Assembly (NCBI GenBank): GCA_036012155.1
Contig: DASCOT010000148.1
Location: 1-24,234 of the forward strand
Reading direction: 5' to 3'
DNA from: DASCOT01 sp036012155
GTDB lineage: Bacteria; Acidobacteriota; UBA890; WLXD01
Length of the DNA: 24,234 bases
Position 1 is the stretch's first letter; each line of letters starts with the position of its first letter. Both the position numbers and the translations under genes were made by a program. Below the pieces are notes generated by a model. It saw only the letters and a list, made by a program, of their open reading frames with translations, did no database searches and had not been told where the DNA came from. This document shows positions 15,299 to 23,351 of this stretch, in pieces.

Positions 15299-16732
15299 AT
15301 GCTCGAGAGGCTGTTGCCGAATTCAGCGATGGTCGCGATGCTTCTCGTCCTCGCCGGACTTTCTGCGGCCGTGGCCGAGATCGAGGTCGTAGACCCGTTC
15401 GAGGTCGTGGCCGCGCTCGATCGCGCCGTGGAGATGAAGCTCTGGCCCGGCTTCGATGCCGGTGCCTACCCGGCCGCGATCTACGACGGCAGTCGAACGC
15501 TGCTGTTCCGCCACCCTGCGCCCCCGAGCGAGTTCGAGCCCCTCAACGGCCGGCCGGGGGTCTCGGTCTTTGCCGGCAAGCACCCCGCGATGCGGTGGAA
15601 CTCGAACGCTGAGATCGGCGGTCTCGCCACCGCGACGTTGCTCCTCACCCTCGAGCCCGGGCGACCGGTCGAGTACGAGGCCCACATCCTGTTCCACGAG
15701 ATCTTCCATCTCTACTCGAGACCGCTGCACCCGACCTGGCGACCTGACGAGATGTCGCGGTACAGCTATCCCGTGGGCGACGTCGACAACTATCGCCAGT
15801 TGCTCCTTGAGGAGGAGGCGCTGGCGCGGGCGGTCGAAGCCGAGGCCGACGAGACGAGCGCGGCCTGGGCGACCACCGCGCTCCGGATCCGCAACGACCG
15901 GATGTCGCGATTGCGGGCGGAGCACCGCGCCTACGAAATCGCCCTCGAGCTGCAGGAGGGCACGGCGGTCTACGTGGGACGCTCGACCCTCCGGGCCGCG
16001 GACGACACGTCGCGGCTGCGCGAGCCACGGGGACCGGGAGGCATCCGCTGGCGCTGCTACGAGACGGGGGCGGCGATCGCTGTCATTCTCGACCGCCTGA
16101 TGCCGTCGTGGAAGAGCACGCTCGACGCCGAACCCGAAGCGACGTTCGCCGAGCTGCTCGGAACCCCCGTTGCGCGGACCAGGGTCTCCCCCGCGGCGTT
16201 CACGGATGACGAGGTGGCCGGTATTGCCGCGCGTTCGGGTTCGGAAGTTGCCGAGCTCTCCGAACAGCGAGCGGCACTGCAGGAGGCATTCGACCAGCGC
16301 GGGCCACAGATCATCGTGCGCCTGGCAGACGAACGAGATCGGCTCCGGCTCGAGCAGTTCGATCCCATGGCCGTAGAGCTTCTCGTCAACGGTCGGGCCC
16401 TGCACACCCACCGGCTTCTCGCGCGGCACCCACGGGGCGAGGTCCGGCTCGAGAACCCGCACTTCGTGCGCGGGTCGTTCGACGGGGTCATCGCGATGTC
16501 TGAACCCGCGGGCGAGCACCCCTTCCTCGCCGGGCTCCGCCGAATCGTCGTTGCGGGCTCCTCCGGCGAGCCGGTAGTAGCTTGGGACGGTGACAGGGTT
16601 AGGATCGAGGCTGAGGGCCTCGCGGTCGAGTTCGACCACGCCACTCTCGAAACGAATGACCACGCCCTGATCGTCACCGTCCTGCCGGACACGACCGGAT
16701 CCACCAGCGGCCCCAGGGTACTGTCGAGATGA
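15299..16732 (+). CDS. Secreted HExxH putative zinc metallopeptidase of unrecognised family
   Basis: Protein of 477 residues with a Sec-type signal peptide (about residues 1-26, ending AAVAE). HEIFH at 133-137 is a zincin zinc-binding motif in the right hydrophobic context (YEAHILFHEIFHLY). E220 in LQEGTAVYVG is a good candidate for the third ligand, as in gluzincins, about 83 residues later. The region between is helical and acidic. The C-terminal 170 residues (from about residue 330) look beta-rich and may be a binding or inhibitory domain. I cannot name the family. ATG 15299 with GGAG nine bases upstream is preferred over TTG 15293. It sits in the same-strand run with other exported hydrolases. 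Confidence 0.75.
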   Translation: MLERLLPNSAMVAMLLVLAGLSAAVAEIEVVDPFEVVAALDRAVEMKLWPGFDAGAYPAAIYDGSRTLLFRHPAPPSEFEPLNGRPGVSVFAGKHPAMRWNSNAEIGGLATATLLLTLEPGRPVEYEAHILFHEIFHLYSRPLHPTWRPDEMSRYSYPVGDVDNYRQLLLEEEALARAVEAEADETSAAWATTALRIRNDRMSRLRAEHRAYEIALELQEGTAVYVGRSTLRAADDTSRLREPRGPGGIRWRCYETGAAIAVILDRLMPSWKSTLDAEPEATFAELLGTPVARTRVSPAAFTDDEVAGIAARSGSEVAELSEQRAALQEAFDQRGPQIIVRLADERDRLRLEQFDPMAVELLVNGRALHTHRLLARHPRGEVRLENPHFVRGSFDGVIAMSEPAGEHPFLAGLRRIVVAGSSGEPVVAWDGDRVRIEAEGLAVEFDHATLETNDHALIVTVLPDTTGSTSGPRVLSR

Positions 16733-16925
16733 CGCGTAGCCTCGCCGCTAGGATCTGCTGCGCTTTGAACTGCGCCTCGAGGAACGCGGTCTGGAAGTTG
16801 TCCCGCAGCGAACCCCTTGAGGAGCCCAACGATCAGTGGTTGCATCCACGCGTCCCTCTACTTACCAAGCCAACAAAGTGATTCAACAAGAGTCATGCCG
16901 GAATCCCGGGAGGTAGACAGTGGTT

Positions 16926-16930
16926 GGAGG
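16926..16930 (+). promoter_or_regulatory. Ribosome binding site of the amidohydrolase
   Basis: GGAGG lies four bases before ATG 16935. This supports ATG 16935 over the in-frame GTG at 16920, which would put the site within the coding region. Confidence 0.55.
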
Positions 16931-16934
16931 ATCG

Positions 16935-18746
16935 ATGACTGAAACCAGGGCTCGGCTGTGGATCCTTTTGCTGGCGAGCCTGAGCATATCGGCTTGTCAG
17001 CCGCCAACGGAGGACGCGTCGCCAGATGATGCTGGCGGTCCTGCCGATTCGGTCTTGCGAGGCGGTAAGTTCTTTACCGTCGACGAAGCGCAGGTTTGGG
17101 CTGAAGCCGTCGCGATCAAGGACGGCAGGTTCGTCTACGTGGGCGACGACGCGGGTGTGCAGAGCTTCGTCGGCCCCGATACCGATCGCTTTGACCTCGG
17201 CGGCAAGCTGATAATCCCCGGTCTGGTGGATTCCCATACACACCCGGGTCTGATGGGGCGGGAGACGGCCGGGTATACCGCGTTCCCCCTGGGTGGCGGT
17301 CCCAGAGGGAGGTTACCTGGGGGTGGGACCAAGGAGGAGATCCTCGCTGCGGTGGAGGCGTACGCCGAAGCCAACCCGGACCTTGCCTGGATCGAGATGG
17401 GTAGCTGGTCCGCGGATCTGTACGGAGTCGCGGGCCCACACAAGAGGGATCTGGATCGCGTCGTACCCGATCGACCGGTGATGTTAGGAAGCGTCCATAA
17501 CGTTTGGGTCAATTCCGTGGCGCTCGAGATGATGGGGATCGACAGCAACACACCCGATCCGGTACCCGGTCTCTCATACTTCGTACGGGATGCGGCTGGG
17601 GAGCCTACCGGCTGGATCAAGGAATGGGCCGCCTGGCCCTATGCGCAGCACCTTATTGACGTTGACCGGGAGTCCAACAAGGAGGGTATCGACACCTTCT
17701 TGGAGTACCTGTCAAGCCACGGCGTCACGACGCTCTTGGACGCTGGCAACAACAGCTTCCACGATCTCACGTACTCGCTGCTTGCCGAGCTAGAGGCAGC
17801 CGGTCGCCTGCCGGTTCGCTACGAGGGCAGCTATCACATCTTCGTGCCCGATCAGGTGTCCGGCGCGATCGATGAGCTACAGCGGCTGCGCCGCACCTAC
17901 GGCAGCGAGCGTCTGACGTTCAACACCATCAAGATTCACTTCGACGGCACGGACGAGATTCGTACCGGCGCGGTGCTCGAGCCGTTCAGCGATGATCCGG
18001 GCAACCGCGGCGCTACGCTCCTCGACACCGAGGAGTTGAGTGACTTCATCGTGCAGCTTCACGAAGCCAGGATCGATCTGCACTTGCACATCGTGGCCGA
18101 CCGGGGCGTTCGCATTGCGCTGGATGCCGTGCAAGCAGCGCGCAGTTCGGTCGACGGTGAGTTCTATCCACGCGTCACCATCTGTCACCTCGACATCATC
18201 GATACGGTGGACTACCCGCGTTTCGAACAGCTGGGTGTCATTGCCAACTACACGCCCCAATGGCACGGCCTGGGAGATCGGCTGCCGTTGACCCACCGCA
18301 CCCTTGGCGAAGAGCGCTTCGCGAGGATGCTGTTGGTGCAGCCGTTACTGGATGACGGCGCGGTGGTGACCTTCTCCAGCGACGTGACATCGCTCGGGGG
18401 CATGGAGCGGGCCAACCCCTATCTGGGAATGCAGATAGGCCACAACCGCCAATACCACGAACAGGGCGAGGCCGCGCCGATAAGGCTGCCGCTGAGCGAA
18501 CGGCTGGACCTGGAGGATCTGCTCAAGGGATACACTTTGAGCGGCGCCTACCAGCTCCGCATGGAGGACCAGCTCGGCTCGATCGAGGTGGGCAAGCTCG
18601 CCGACCTTGTGGTGTTGGATCGCAACCTGTTCGAAATCGATCGCTACGAGATCCACGAGGTTCGACCCGAAGCGGTCATCCTGGAAGGCGAGATCATCAG
18701 GGGGAGCTTGGACGGCGGCGCGGGCGCCCGTAGCTCAGCTGGATAG
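16935..18746 (+). CDS. Lipoprotein metal-dependent amidohydrolase, YtcJ/Amidohydro_3 type
   Basis: Protein of 603 residues. A lipoprotein signal ends SISAC (C21). VLRGGKFFTVDE, IIPGLVDSHTHPG with the metal-binding HTH (101-103), IKIHFDG (around K333), HLHIVAD (H383/H385), CHLDII (H418) and FSSDVTS (D483) are the expected metal and catalytic positions of the amidohydrolase superfamily. GSIEVGKLADLVVLDRN closes the barrel and leads into the terminal beta-sandwich strand. Family members hydrolyse amide bonds of N-acylated or cyclic substrates; the substrate is unknown. The family fold is complete at about residue 590 (VILEGEIIRG). The remaining LDGGAGARSSAG and the stop codon are read from sequence that belongs to a tRNA remnant, so the natural 3' end seems to have been replaced. 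Confidence 0.88.
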   Translation: MTETRARLWILLLASLSISACQPPTEDASPDDAGGPADSVLRGGKFFTVDEAQVWAEAVAIKDGRFVYVGDDAGVQSFVGPDTDRFDLGGKLIIPGLVDSHTHPGLMGRETAGYTAFPLGGGPRGRLPGGGTKEEILAAVEAYAEANPDLAWIEMGSWSADLYGVAGPHKRDLDRVVPDRPVMLGSVHNVWVNSVALEMMGIDSNTPDPVPGLSYFVRDAAGEPTGWIKEWAAWPYAQHLIDVDRESNKEGIDTFLEYLSSHGVTTLLDAGNNSFHDLTYSLLAELEAAGRLPVRYEGSYHIFVPDQVSGAIDELQRLRRTYGSERLTFNTIKIHFDGTDEIRTGAVLEPFSDDPGNRGATLLDTEELSDFIVQLHEARIDLHLHIVADRGVRIALDAVQAARSSVDGEFYPRVTICHLDIIDTVDYPRFEQLGVIANYTPQWHGLGDRLPLTHRTLGEERFARMLLVQPLLDDGAVVTFSSDVTSLGGMERANPYLGMQIGHNRQYHEQGEAAPIRLPLSERLDLEDLLKGYTLSGAYQLRMEDQLGSIEVGKLADLVVLDRNLFEIDRYEIHEVRPEAVILEGEIIRGSLDGGAGARSSAG

Positions 18747-18763
18747 AGCAGCGGACTACTAAG
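18724..18763 (+). pseudogene. Degenerate 5' half of a tRNA-Arg(UCU) gene
   Basis: The order GCGCCCG, TA, GCTC, D-loop AGCTGGATA, GAGC, A, GCGGA matches acceptor stem, D-arm and 5' anticodon stem of bacterial tRNA-Arg. The loop reads CTACTAA where tRNA-Arg(UCU) has CTTCTAA. The 3' side of the anticodon stem (GCCTA) does not pair with GCGGA, and no T-arm with GGTTC-A-CC is seen. CGGGCGT at 18769-18775 can pair with the acceptor stem, one pair being a wobble. It is therefore not a functional tRNA but a remnant. It overlaps the last codons and the TAG stop (18744-18746) of the amidohydrolase gene. tRNA genes are common integration sites, so it may mark an old recombination junction. Confidence 0.65.
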
Positions 18764-18904
18764 CCTAACGGGCGTGTTTGGTTCCAGTTGGTGCTTGCGC
18801 GGCAAGAAAGCTGGCCGTCGACGCGCTGATCACCGACGAGAGGACCCTGTAGTTGTCACCAGGCCCACTGATCGGCCGAGCAACACCAACCGAGGAAACG
18901 AATC

Positions 18905-20896
18905 GTGAAGAAGAGCGACCGCGAACTGGGCATGAACCGCGAGATCACCCGTCGTGACTTTCTCAACGGGGCAAGCGTTGCAGTGGGCGGGGTAGGTTCC
19001 ATCGGTTCGTTGGGAGCCACCCGAGAGCACAGCGCGACTGCGGCGGGGGGTGGTTCACACCAGGATGTCTCCGCATCGGGTGATGAGTACTACCCACCGA
19101 AGCTGACCGGCATGCGGGGTAGCCACGACGGCTCTTTCGAGGTCGCCCACGAGATGCGCGACGGCAAGTCCTGGGGCGAGGCGGCGGATTCGGGCGAGCA
19201 CTACGACCTGGTGGTCGTCGGCGGCGGGCTCAGCGGCCTTGCTGCCGCCTACTACTTCCGCAAGGCGCTCCCCGACGCCTCGGTGCTGGTCCTCGACAAC
19301 CACGACGACTTCGGCGGGCATGCGAGGCGCGTGGAGTTCGATGTCGACGGCCGCAAGCTCGTCGGCTACGGCGGCACCCAGTTCATCGACGGTGACTACC
19401 CGCCGGCAGGTGTGTCGCTGCTCGAGGACATCGGACTGGAAGCTGCGAACTTGCCACGCGGCAGCGCGTTCGGCCTCTACAGGAGGCTGGGCCTACAGTC
19501 CGGCGTGTTCTTCCCCCGCGAGGTATTCGGTGAAGATCGACTCGTCGTTGGCGAGCCCTGGGGCTCCTTCTCCAGGGGTGTGCGCGGCGAAAGAGGGCGC
19601 GACCGCTGGACGGAGTACCTCTCCCAAACGCCGCTATCGGAGGACGCCAGGCGCGACATCCTGACACTGTTCGTCGATAGGACGGACTATCTGCCGGGGC
19701 TCACGGTGGAACAGAAGATCGATCGCCTACGGAAGATGAGCTACCAGGATTTCATCTTGAACGTAGTGGGCGTCAGTGAGGACGTGATCCCCTACATGCG
19801 GCAGCGGGGAGACGCGAACGGGGCAGCAGGGATCGAAACGTACAGCGCCTGGGGTGCGTTTCGTGAGAGAACGTTTCCCGGCCTCCAGGGCCTCGGCCTG
19901 CCGCGCGACCAGGAGGAATCCGCCTGGGAAAGCAACCCGTTCAACGGTCTGCACTTTCCCGACGGCAACGCCGGTGTGGCTCGCCTCCTGGTGCGCTGGC
20001 TCATCCCGTCGGCACTACCCGGCAGCACGATGCACGATTCGGTGACTACGCCGGTGCGCTATTCGCAACTCGATCTTGCCACGAGCCCCGTACGGATCCG
20101 CCTGAACTCCACCGTCGTCGGGGTGCGTCACGCGGGTGAGCGTCGCGATGCACCGAGCGTGACGGTGACGTACGTGCAGGACGGCAAGGCGCTTTCGGTG
20201 GCCGCCGATACCTGTGTGATGGCTTGTTACAACGCCATGATCCCCTACTTGTGCCCGGAGCTTCCGGACGAGCAGGCCGCGGCGCTGCGCATGGCCGTGC
20301 GCAAGCCCTACTGCTACACGCAGGTAGCGATCCGCAACTGGACTGCCTTCCAGAATCTCGGCGTCCAAGACATCCATAGCCCGGGTGGATTCTGCGAGTT
20401 CATTGATCTGGATTGGGGCGTGAACCTGGGGGACTACCGACACTCGGCGTCTCCCGAGGAACCGATCATGCTGTGGTTGCAGCGTGCCCCCAACCGGCCG
20501 GGGTTGTCGGCGCGCGACCAGTTCCGCGCCGGGCGCGAGGAGCTGCTGGCGACGCCGTTCGAGACGTTCGAGCGCAACATCCGCGACCAGCTCGGCCGGG
20601 CCCTGGGCGAGGGTGGCTTCGATCCGGCCCGGGACATCGCCGGCATCACGGTCGGCCGCTGGCCGCACGGCTACGCCGGGGGGGCCAACGATCTATACGA
20701 TCCGGACTGGGGCTACGACGAGGCCCCGTGGGTCGTTGGCCGCCAGAGATTCGGGCGCGTCGCGATCGCCAACTCGGATGCCGCCGCGATCTCGCTCACG
20801 CAGGCGGCGTTCGACCAGGCCCATCGAGCCGTGCAGGAGCTGTTGACTGACGTCATTCGACCCGAATTCCAGTATCCATGGGCAGAGAGAACCTAG
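18905..20896 (+). CDS. Tat-exported FAD-dependent oxidoreductase, spermidine dehydrogenase-like (paralog C)
   Basis: Complete 663-residue homolog of B, collinear throughout. Leader ELGMNREITRRDF (Tat twin arginine in 16-19), signature YYPPKLTGMRGSHDGSF, FAD motif DLVVVGGGLSG (101-111), D131 at the ribose-binding position where A and B have E, and FGGHA (136-140). The rest runs through HFPDGNAGVARLLVRWLIPSALPG, CVMACYNAMIPYLCPELP and GRVAIANSDAAA to a tail identical to that of B. Starts with GTG 18905 after GAGGAAA. C and B differ most in the N-terminal linker and around residues 145-230, where substrate selection might lie. Downstream, D converges with only 54 bases between stops. Substrate assignment (polyamine or other amine) is inferred from the family. 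Confidence 0.9.
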   Translation: MKKSDRELGMNREITRRDFLNGASVAVGGVGSIGSLGATREHSATAAGGGSHQDVSASGDEYYPPKLTGMRGSHDGSFEVAHEMRDGKSWGEAADSGEHYDLVVVGGGLSGLAAAYYFRKALPDASVLVLDNHDDFGGHARRVEFDVDGRKLVGYGGTQFIDGDYPPAGVSLLEDIGLEAANLPRGSAFGLYRRLGLQSGVFFPREVFGEDRLVVGEPWGSFSRGVRGERGRDRWTEYLSQTPLSEDARRDILTLFVDRTDYLPGLTVEQKIDRLRKMSYQDFILNVVGVSEDVIPYMRQRGDANGAAGIETYSAWGAFRERTFPGLQGLGLPRDQEESAWESNPFNGLHFPDGNAGVARLLVRWLIPSALPGSTMHDSVTTPVRYSQLDLATSPVRIRLNSTVVGVRHAGERRDAPSVTVTYVQDGKALSVAADTCVMACYNAMIPYLCPELPDEQAAALRMAVRKPYCYTQVAIRNWTAFQNLGVQDIHSPGGFCEFIDLDWGVNLGDYRHSASPEEPIMLWLQRAPNRPGLSARDQFRAGREELLATPFETFERNIRDQLGRALGEGGFDPARDIAGITVGRWPHGYAGGANDLYDPDWGYDEAPWVVGRQRFGRVAIANSDAAAISLTQAAFDQAHRAVQELLTDVIRPEFQYPWAERT

Positions 20897-20950
20897 ATCA
20901 CGCCGGCACCGGGTCAGCGCTGTCTACAGGTTGGCCTTCCCCGGCCCGCC

Positions 20951-22867
20951 TCAGCCCAATTCCGTCACTGCTCTCCATGCCTGGTCTATTGCAACGTTCG
21001 CCAGAGAACTGCCGGTTGAGTCTATGTTGGCAATGGTTATCCGGCCAAAGGGTTGGCGTCCCCTTGCTGCCATTCTGCGCATGTCAGGGTCATACAGCCT
21101 ATAGCCACTATGAGCGTACCCATGCGCCCAGCGATTGACGGTAATGCTCTCAACATCTCTGTCGAACTCGAATACGTTCTTTGGCAGCATGCCGCTCAGG
21201 TGTTCCCTGATTTCTTTCTCGTAGTCTTCGAACTCCAGCGCCAGCATTCTGTGTCTTGCTTCGCGGAACTGTTCGACGGGAGGTGCGCCAACGGTTTCTC
21301 CAAGTGGACAACTCGTCATGTAGATGGCACAGGGGTCGTCCGGCGTTGCGGTGAACTCGTAGCCGCCCATGCTTATCGGATAGTCGATTCCCACCACCTG
21401 GTGCACGTTTCCCGGCGACATGGCCATCGCGATCCCCATCTCTTTGAATGCCCTCCAGTTCCTCAACCCGATGGTGGTGGCCTGCAAGGGGATCTTCACT
21501 AGACGCTTCAGGGCGGCTGCCTGATCGGCTGGAAGGTCGGGGACCAGGTGGGGAATCATCATGTTGTAACAGGCCATCACGACAGCTCTGCCTGTTACTT
21601 GATAGGACTTGTTGTCATTGACGTAGGTGACGGTCACCTCGCTCGAGCTGTCGGGATCGCCGCGATGGACCGCATTGACAACCGTGCTGTTCAATCTGAT
21701 TCGTACGCCGTTGCTGGCTTTGTCCAGCTCGTCATACTGGAATCTCGACAGCACAATGTCGTCTGCGTTGTTCCCTGGTCCGACGCCGGGAATCATCTTC
21801 CGTACGAGTAGGCGTGCAATGGATGCATTGCCGTCGGGAAAGTGATGTATGTACGGATCTCCCTCTTCATACAGATATCCATAGTTGTCTACGTAGTCGC
21901 TGTACTCCTCCCTTCCCATTACGTCTTCGAGTGACGACGGATCTAGACCCATGGCCCCACATCCGAGGGCTTCGGATATGGTCATGACGTCGCCACCCCC
22001 GCCATCGACATCGACAACGGAATGCCGGGCCATCCGTAGGACCTGGGGATCATCGACACCCAGGGTCGTCTGGAGATAATCGAAGTAGGAATGGGTGGAG
22101 ATGTAGTCCTGCAATTCCTCTGGGGGCACCGGCAACACGTGTAGACCACCCTTGAGGACGGTGAGCAACTGCTCCTTGCCTCTCTCGCTCAAAGGGGCCT
22201 GTCGTGCCGCCTCTTCGTGGGACAGCGCTGGCGGCTTGAGGCTCTGGAGATAGAACGGGTAGCCACAGTAGGGATGCCTTACGACTTTGTCTTCGCCAAA
22301 GACTCTCTTGTTGAAATAGGTGGCCGACTCCATGTCGTGTCGCTTCAAGAAGTCGAAGTCATAGGCGGTGTTGAATCGATCCGGGTCTACGCCCAGGTCG
22401 TCTAGCAGTCCTTTCGCGACATCACTGAACGCATGGGGACTCTGTAAGCTCTCCGATCCACCGAAGATGAGTGTCGTGACACCACCGACTGTGTGCTCAT
22501 TTCTCCTGGCGTGGCCACCGAAGTCATCATGATTGTCGAGGACTAGTACCTTCTTGTCCCGTCCATGAACCTGTTGATAGAAATAGGCAACCGACAGTCC
22601 GCTGATCCCCCCACCTACGACCACCAGGTCGAACTCTTCGTTCAGCTTCGTAGTTGGCCCCCAATCGGACTTGCCATCGCGTGCTCGGGCATGAGCGTGT
22701 GTGTACGAGCCCGGATGGCTGCCTCTTAGTCCTGTTTCCGCTGGCGGGTAATACGGTGCTTGGAGGGCGGCCAGAACAGAGTCCTTCTCGCCTCCGAACG
22801 GGAACATGGAGGCTCCTGCCGCCATCAGAGCTCCGTTGATGAAGTCCCTTCTCTGAATCTTGCTCAT
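20951..22867 (-). CDS. Tat-exported FAD-dependent oxidoreductase, spermidine dehydrogenase-like (paralog D)
   Basis: Complete 638-residue paralog. The leader is short, with RRDF at residues 6-9 and without the LGM.R.I segment of A, B and C. YYPPAETGLRGSHPGSY, FAD motif DLVVVGGGISG (80-90), D111 in VLDNHDDFGGHA, HFPDGNASIARLLVRKMIP, VVMACYNMMIPHLVPDLP and GRITIANIDSTGSS are all present, so it looks functional. The protein ends 19 residues sooner than B and C. Base use is unlike its neighbours: two counted 60-base blocks give 53% and 60% GC, against 72% for a block of C. That suggests a separate arrival rather than local duplication. ATG 22867 follows AAAGG at 11 bases. Convergent with C. Confidence 0.88.
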   Translation of the reverse strand: MSKIQRRDFINGALMAAGASMFPFGGEKDSVLAALQAPYYPPAETGLRGSHPGSYTHAHARARDGKSDWGPTTKLNEEFDLVVVGGGISGLSVAYFYQQVHGRDKKVLVLDNHDDFGGHARRNEHTVGGVTTLIFGGSESLQSPHAFSDVAKGLLDDLGVDPDRFNTAYDFDFLKRHDMESATYFNKRVFGEDKVVRHPYCGYPFYLQSLKPPALSHEEAARQAPLSERGKEQLLTVLKGGLHVLPVPPEELQDYISTHSYFDYLQTTLGVDDPQVLRMARHSVVDVDGGGGDVMTISEALGCGAMGLDPSSLEDVMGREEYSDYVDNYGYLYEEGDPYIHHFPDGNASIARLLVRKMIPGVGPGNNADDIVLSRFQYDELDKASNGVRIRLNSTVVNAVHRGDPDSSSEVTVTYVNDNKSYQVTGRAVVMACYNMMIPHLVPDLPADQAAALKRLVKIPLQATTIGLRNWRAFKEMGIAMAMSPGNVHQVVGIDYPISMGGYEFTATPDDPCAIYMTSCPLGETVGAPPVEQFREARHRMLALEFEDYEKEIREHLSGMLPKNVFEFDRDVESITVNRWAHGYAHSGYRLYDPDMRRMAARGRQPFGRITIANIDSTGSSLANVAIDQAWRAVTELG

Positions 22868-23102
22868 CGGTGTTGTGCCTTTCCTCGACGCTCGACGGGA
22901 ATACGATCGTCGTCTGGAATCACGTGTCGCGCTGTTTCGCGCCAGCCGCCCGGCGTCTCTGGCGAGCTGCGTCCCATGGCGCTAACCGAGAGGGGTGGAT
23001 GGGGCCTGAAGTCTATCGCCGTGACGGTCGGGGATCCACGCTGGCGGAACGACCAGCTAGGCGAGCCCCTGCGCCGGAGCCGAATCGGTCGGTGGCATCC
23101 TG
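22868..23102. other. Non-coding stretch upstream of paralog D
   Basis: I see no gene here. It should carry the promoter of D (minus) and perhaps of the small ORF that follows, but no clear element is recognised. Confidence 0.4.
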
Positions 23103-23243
23103 ATGGCCCATGAGACCCGCGCGCTGGTCAAGGTCATCCAAGAGGAACAGGACGGCATTCGGATCATGGTCAATATGAGGACAGGCGACAAATCGGCCGC
23201 GATCCAGGCCATCAAGGATGTACTTTCTCAGCTGGAGGACTGA
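23103..23243 (+). CDS. Small hypothetical protein (46 residues)
   Basis: An ATG-to-TGA frame of 46 codons beginning MAHETRALVKVIQEEQDGIR. The composition is protein-like: alternating charged and hydrophobic residues, a predicted N-terminal helix, a VNMRTGD turn and a C-terminal amphipathic helix ending in acidic residues. It contrasts with the arginine-rich shadow frames nearby. No family is recognised. A Shine-Dalgarno sequence is weak or absent, and the frame is open back to 23061 without another usual start. It lies between the start of D and the end of E. It could be a remnant of a larger gene or a small regulator. Confidence 0.4.
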   Translation: MAHETRALVKVIQEEQDGIRIMVNMRTGDKSAAIQAIKDVLSQLED

Positions 23244-23351
23244 GCAGCTCCGGAGCCATCCATGTGGAACCGGAGTTCGCCAATGGTCGCTCGTATTGTT
23301 GTGGATGCAGCCCCCACCCGCATCGAGACACAATTGGCGGTGCACTAGTGG

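Noticed and set aside
15323..16663. 446-codon minus-strand frame opposite the putative zincin
   Set aside because: No domain and arginine-rich; the plus strand has a signal peptide and HExxH.
16733..16860. Minus-strand frame starting at 16845 (MQPLIVGLLKGF) as a gene remnant
   Set aside because: The plausible part is about 15-20 residues and then becomes a shadow of the zincin gene; no family recognised.
18724..18775. Intact tRNA gene
   Set aside because: The anticodon stem does not pair and there is no T-arm; only the 5' half is recognisable.
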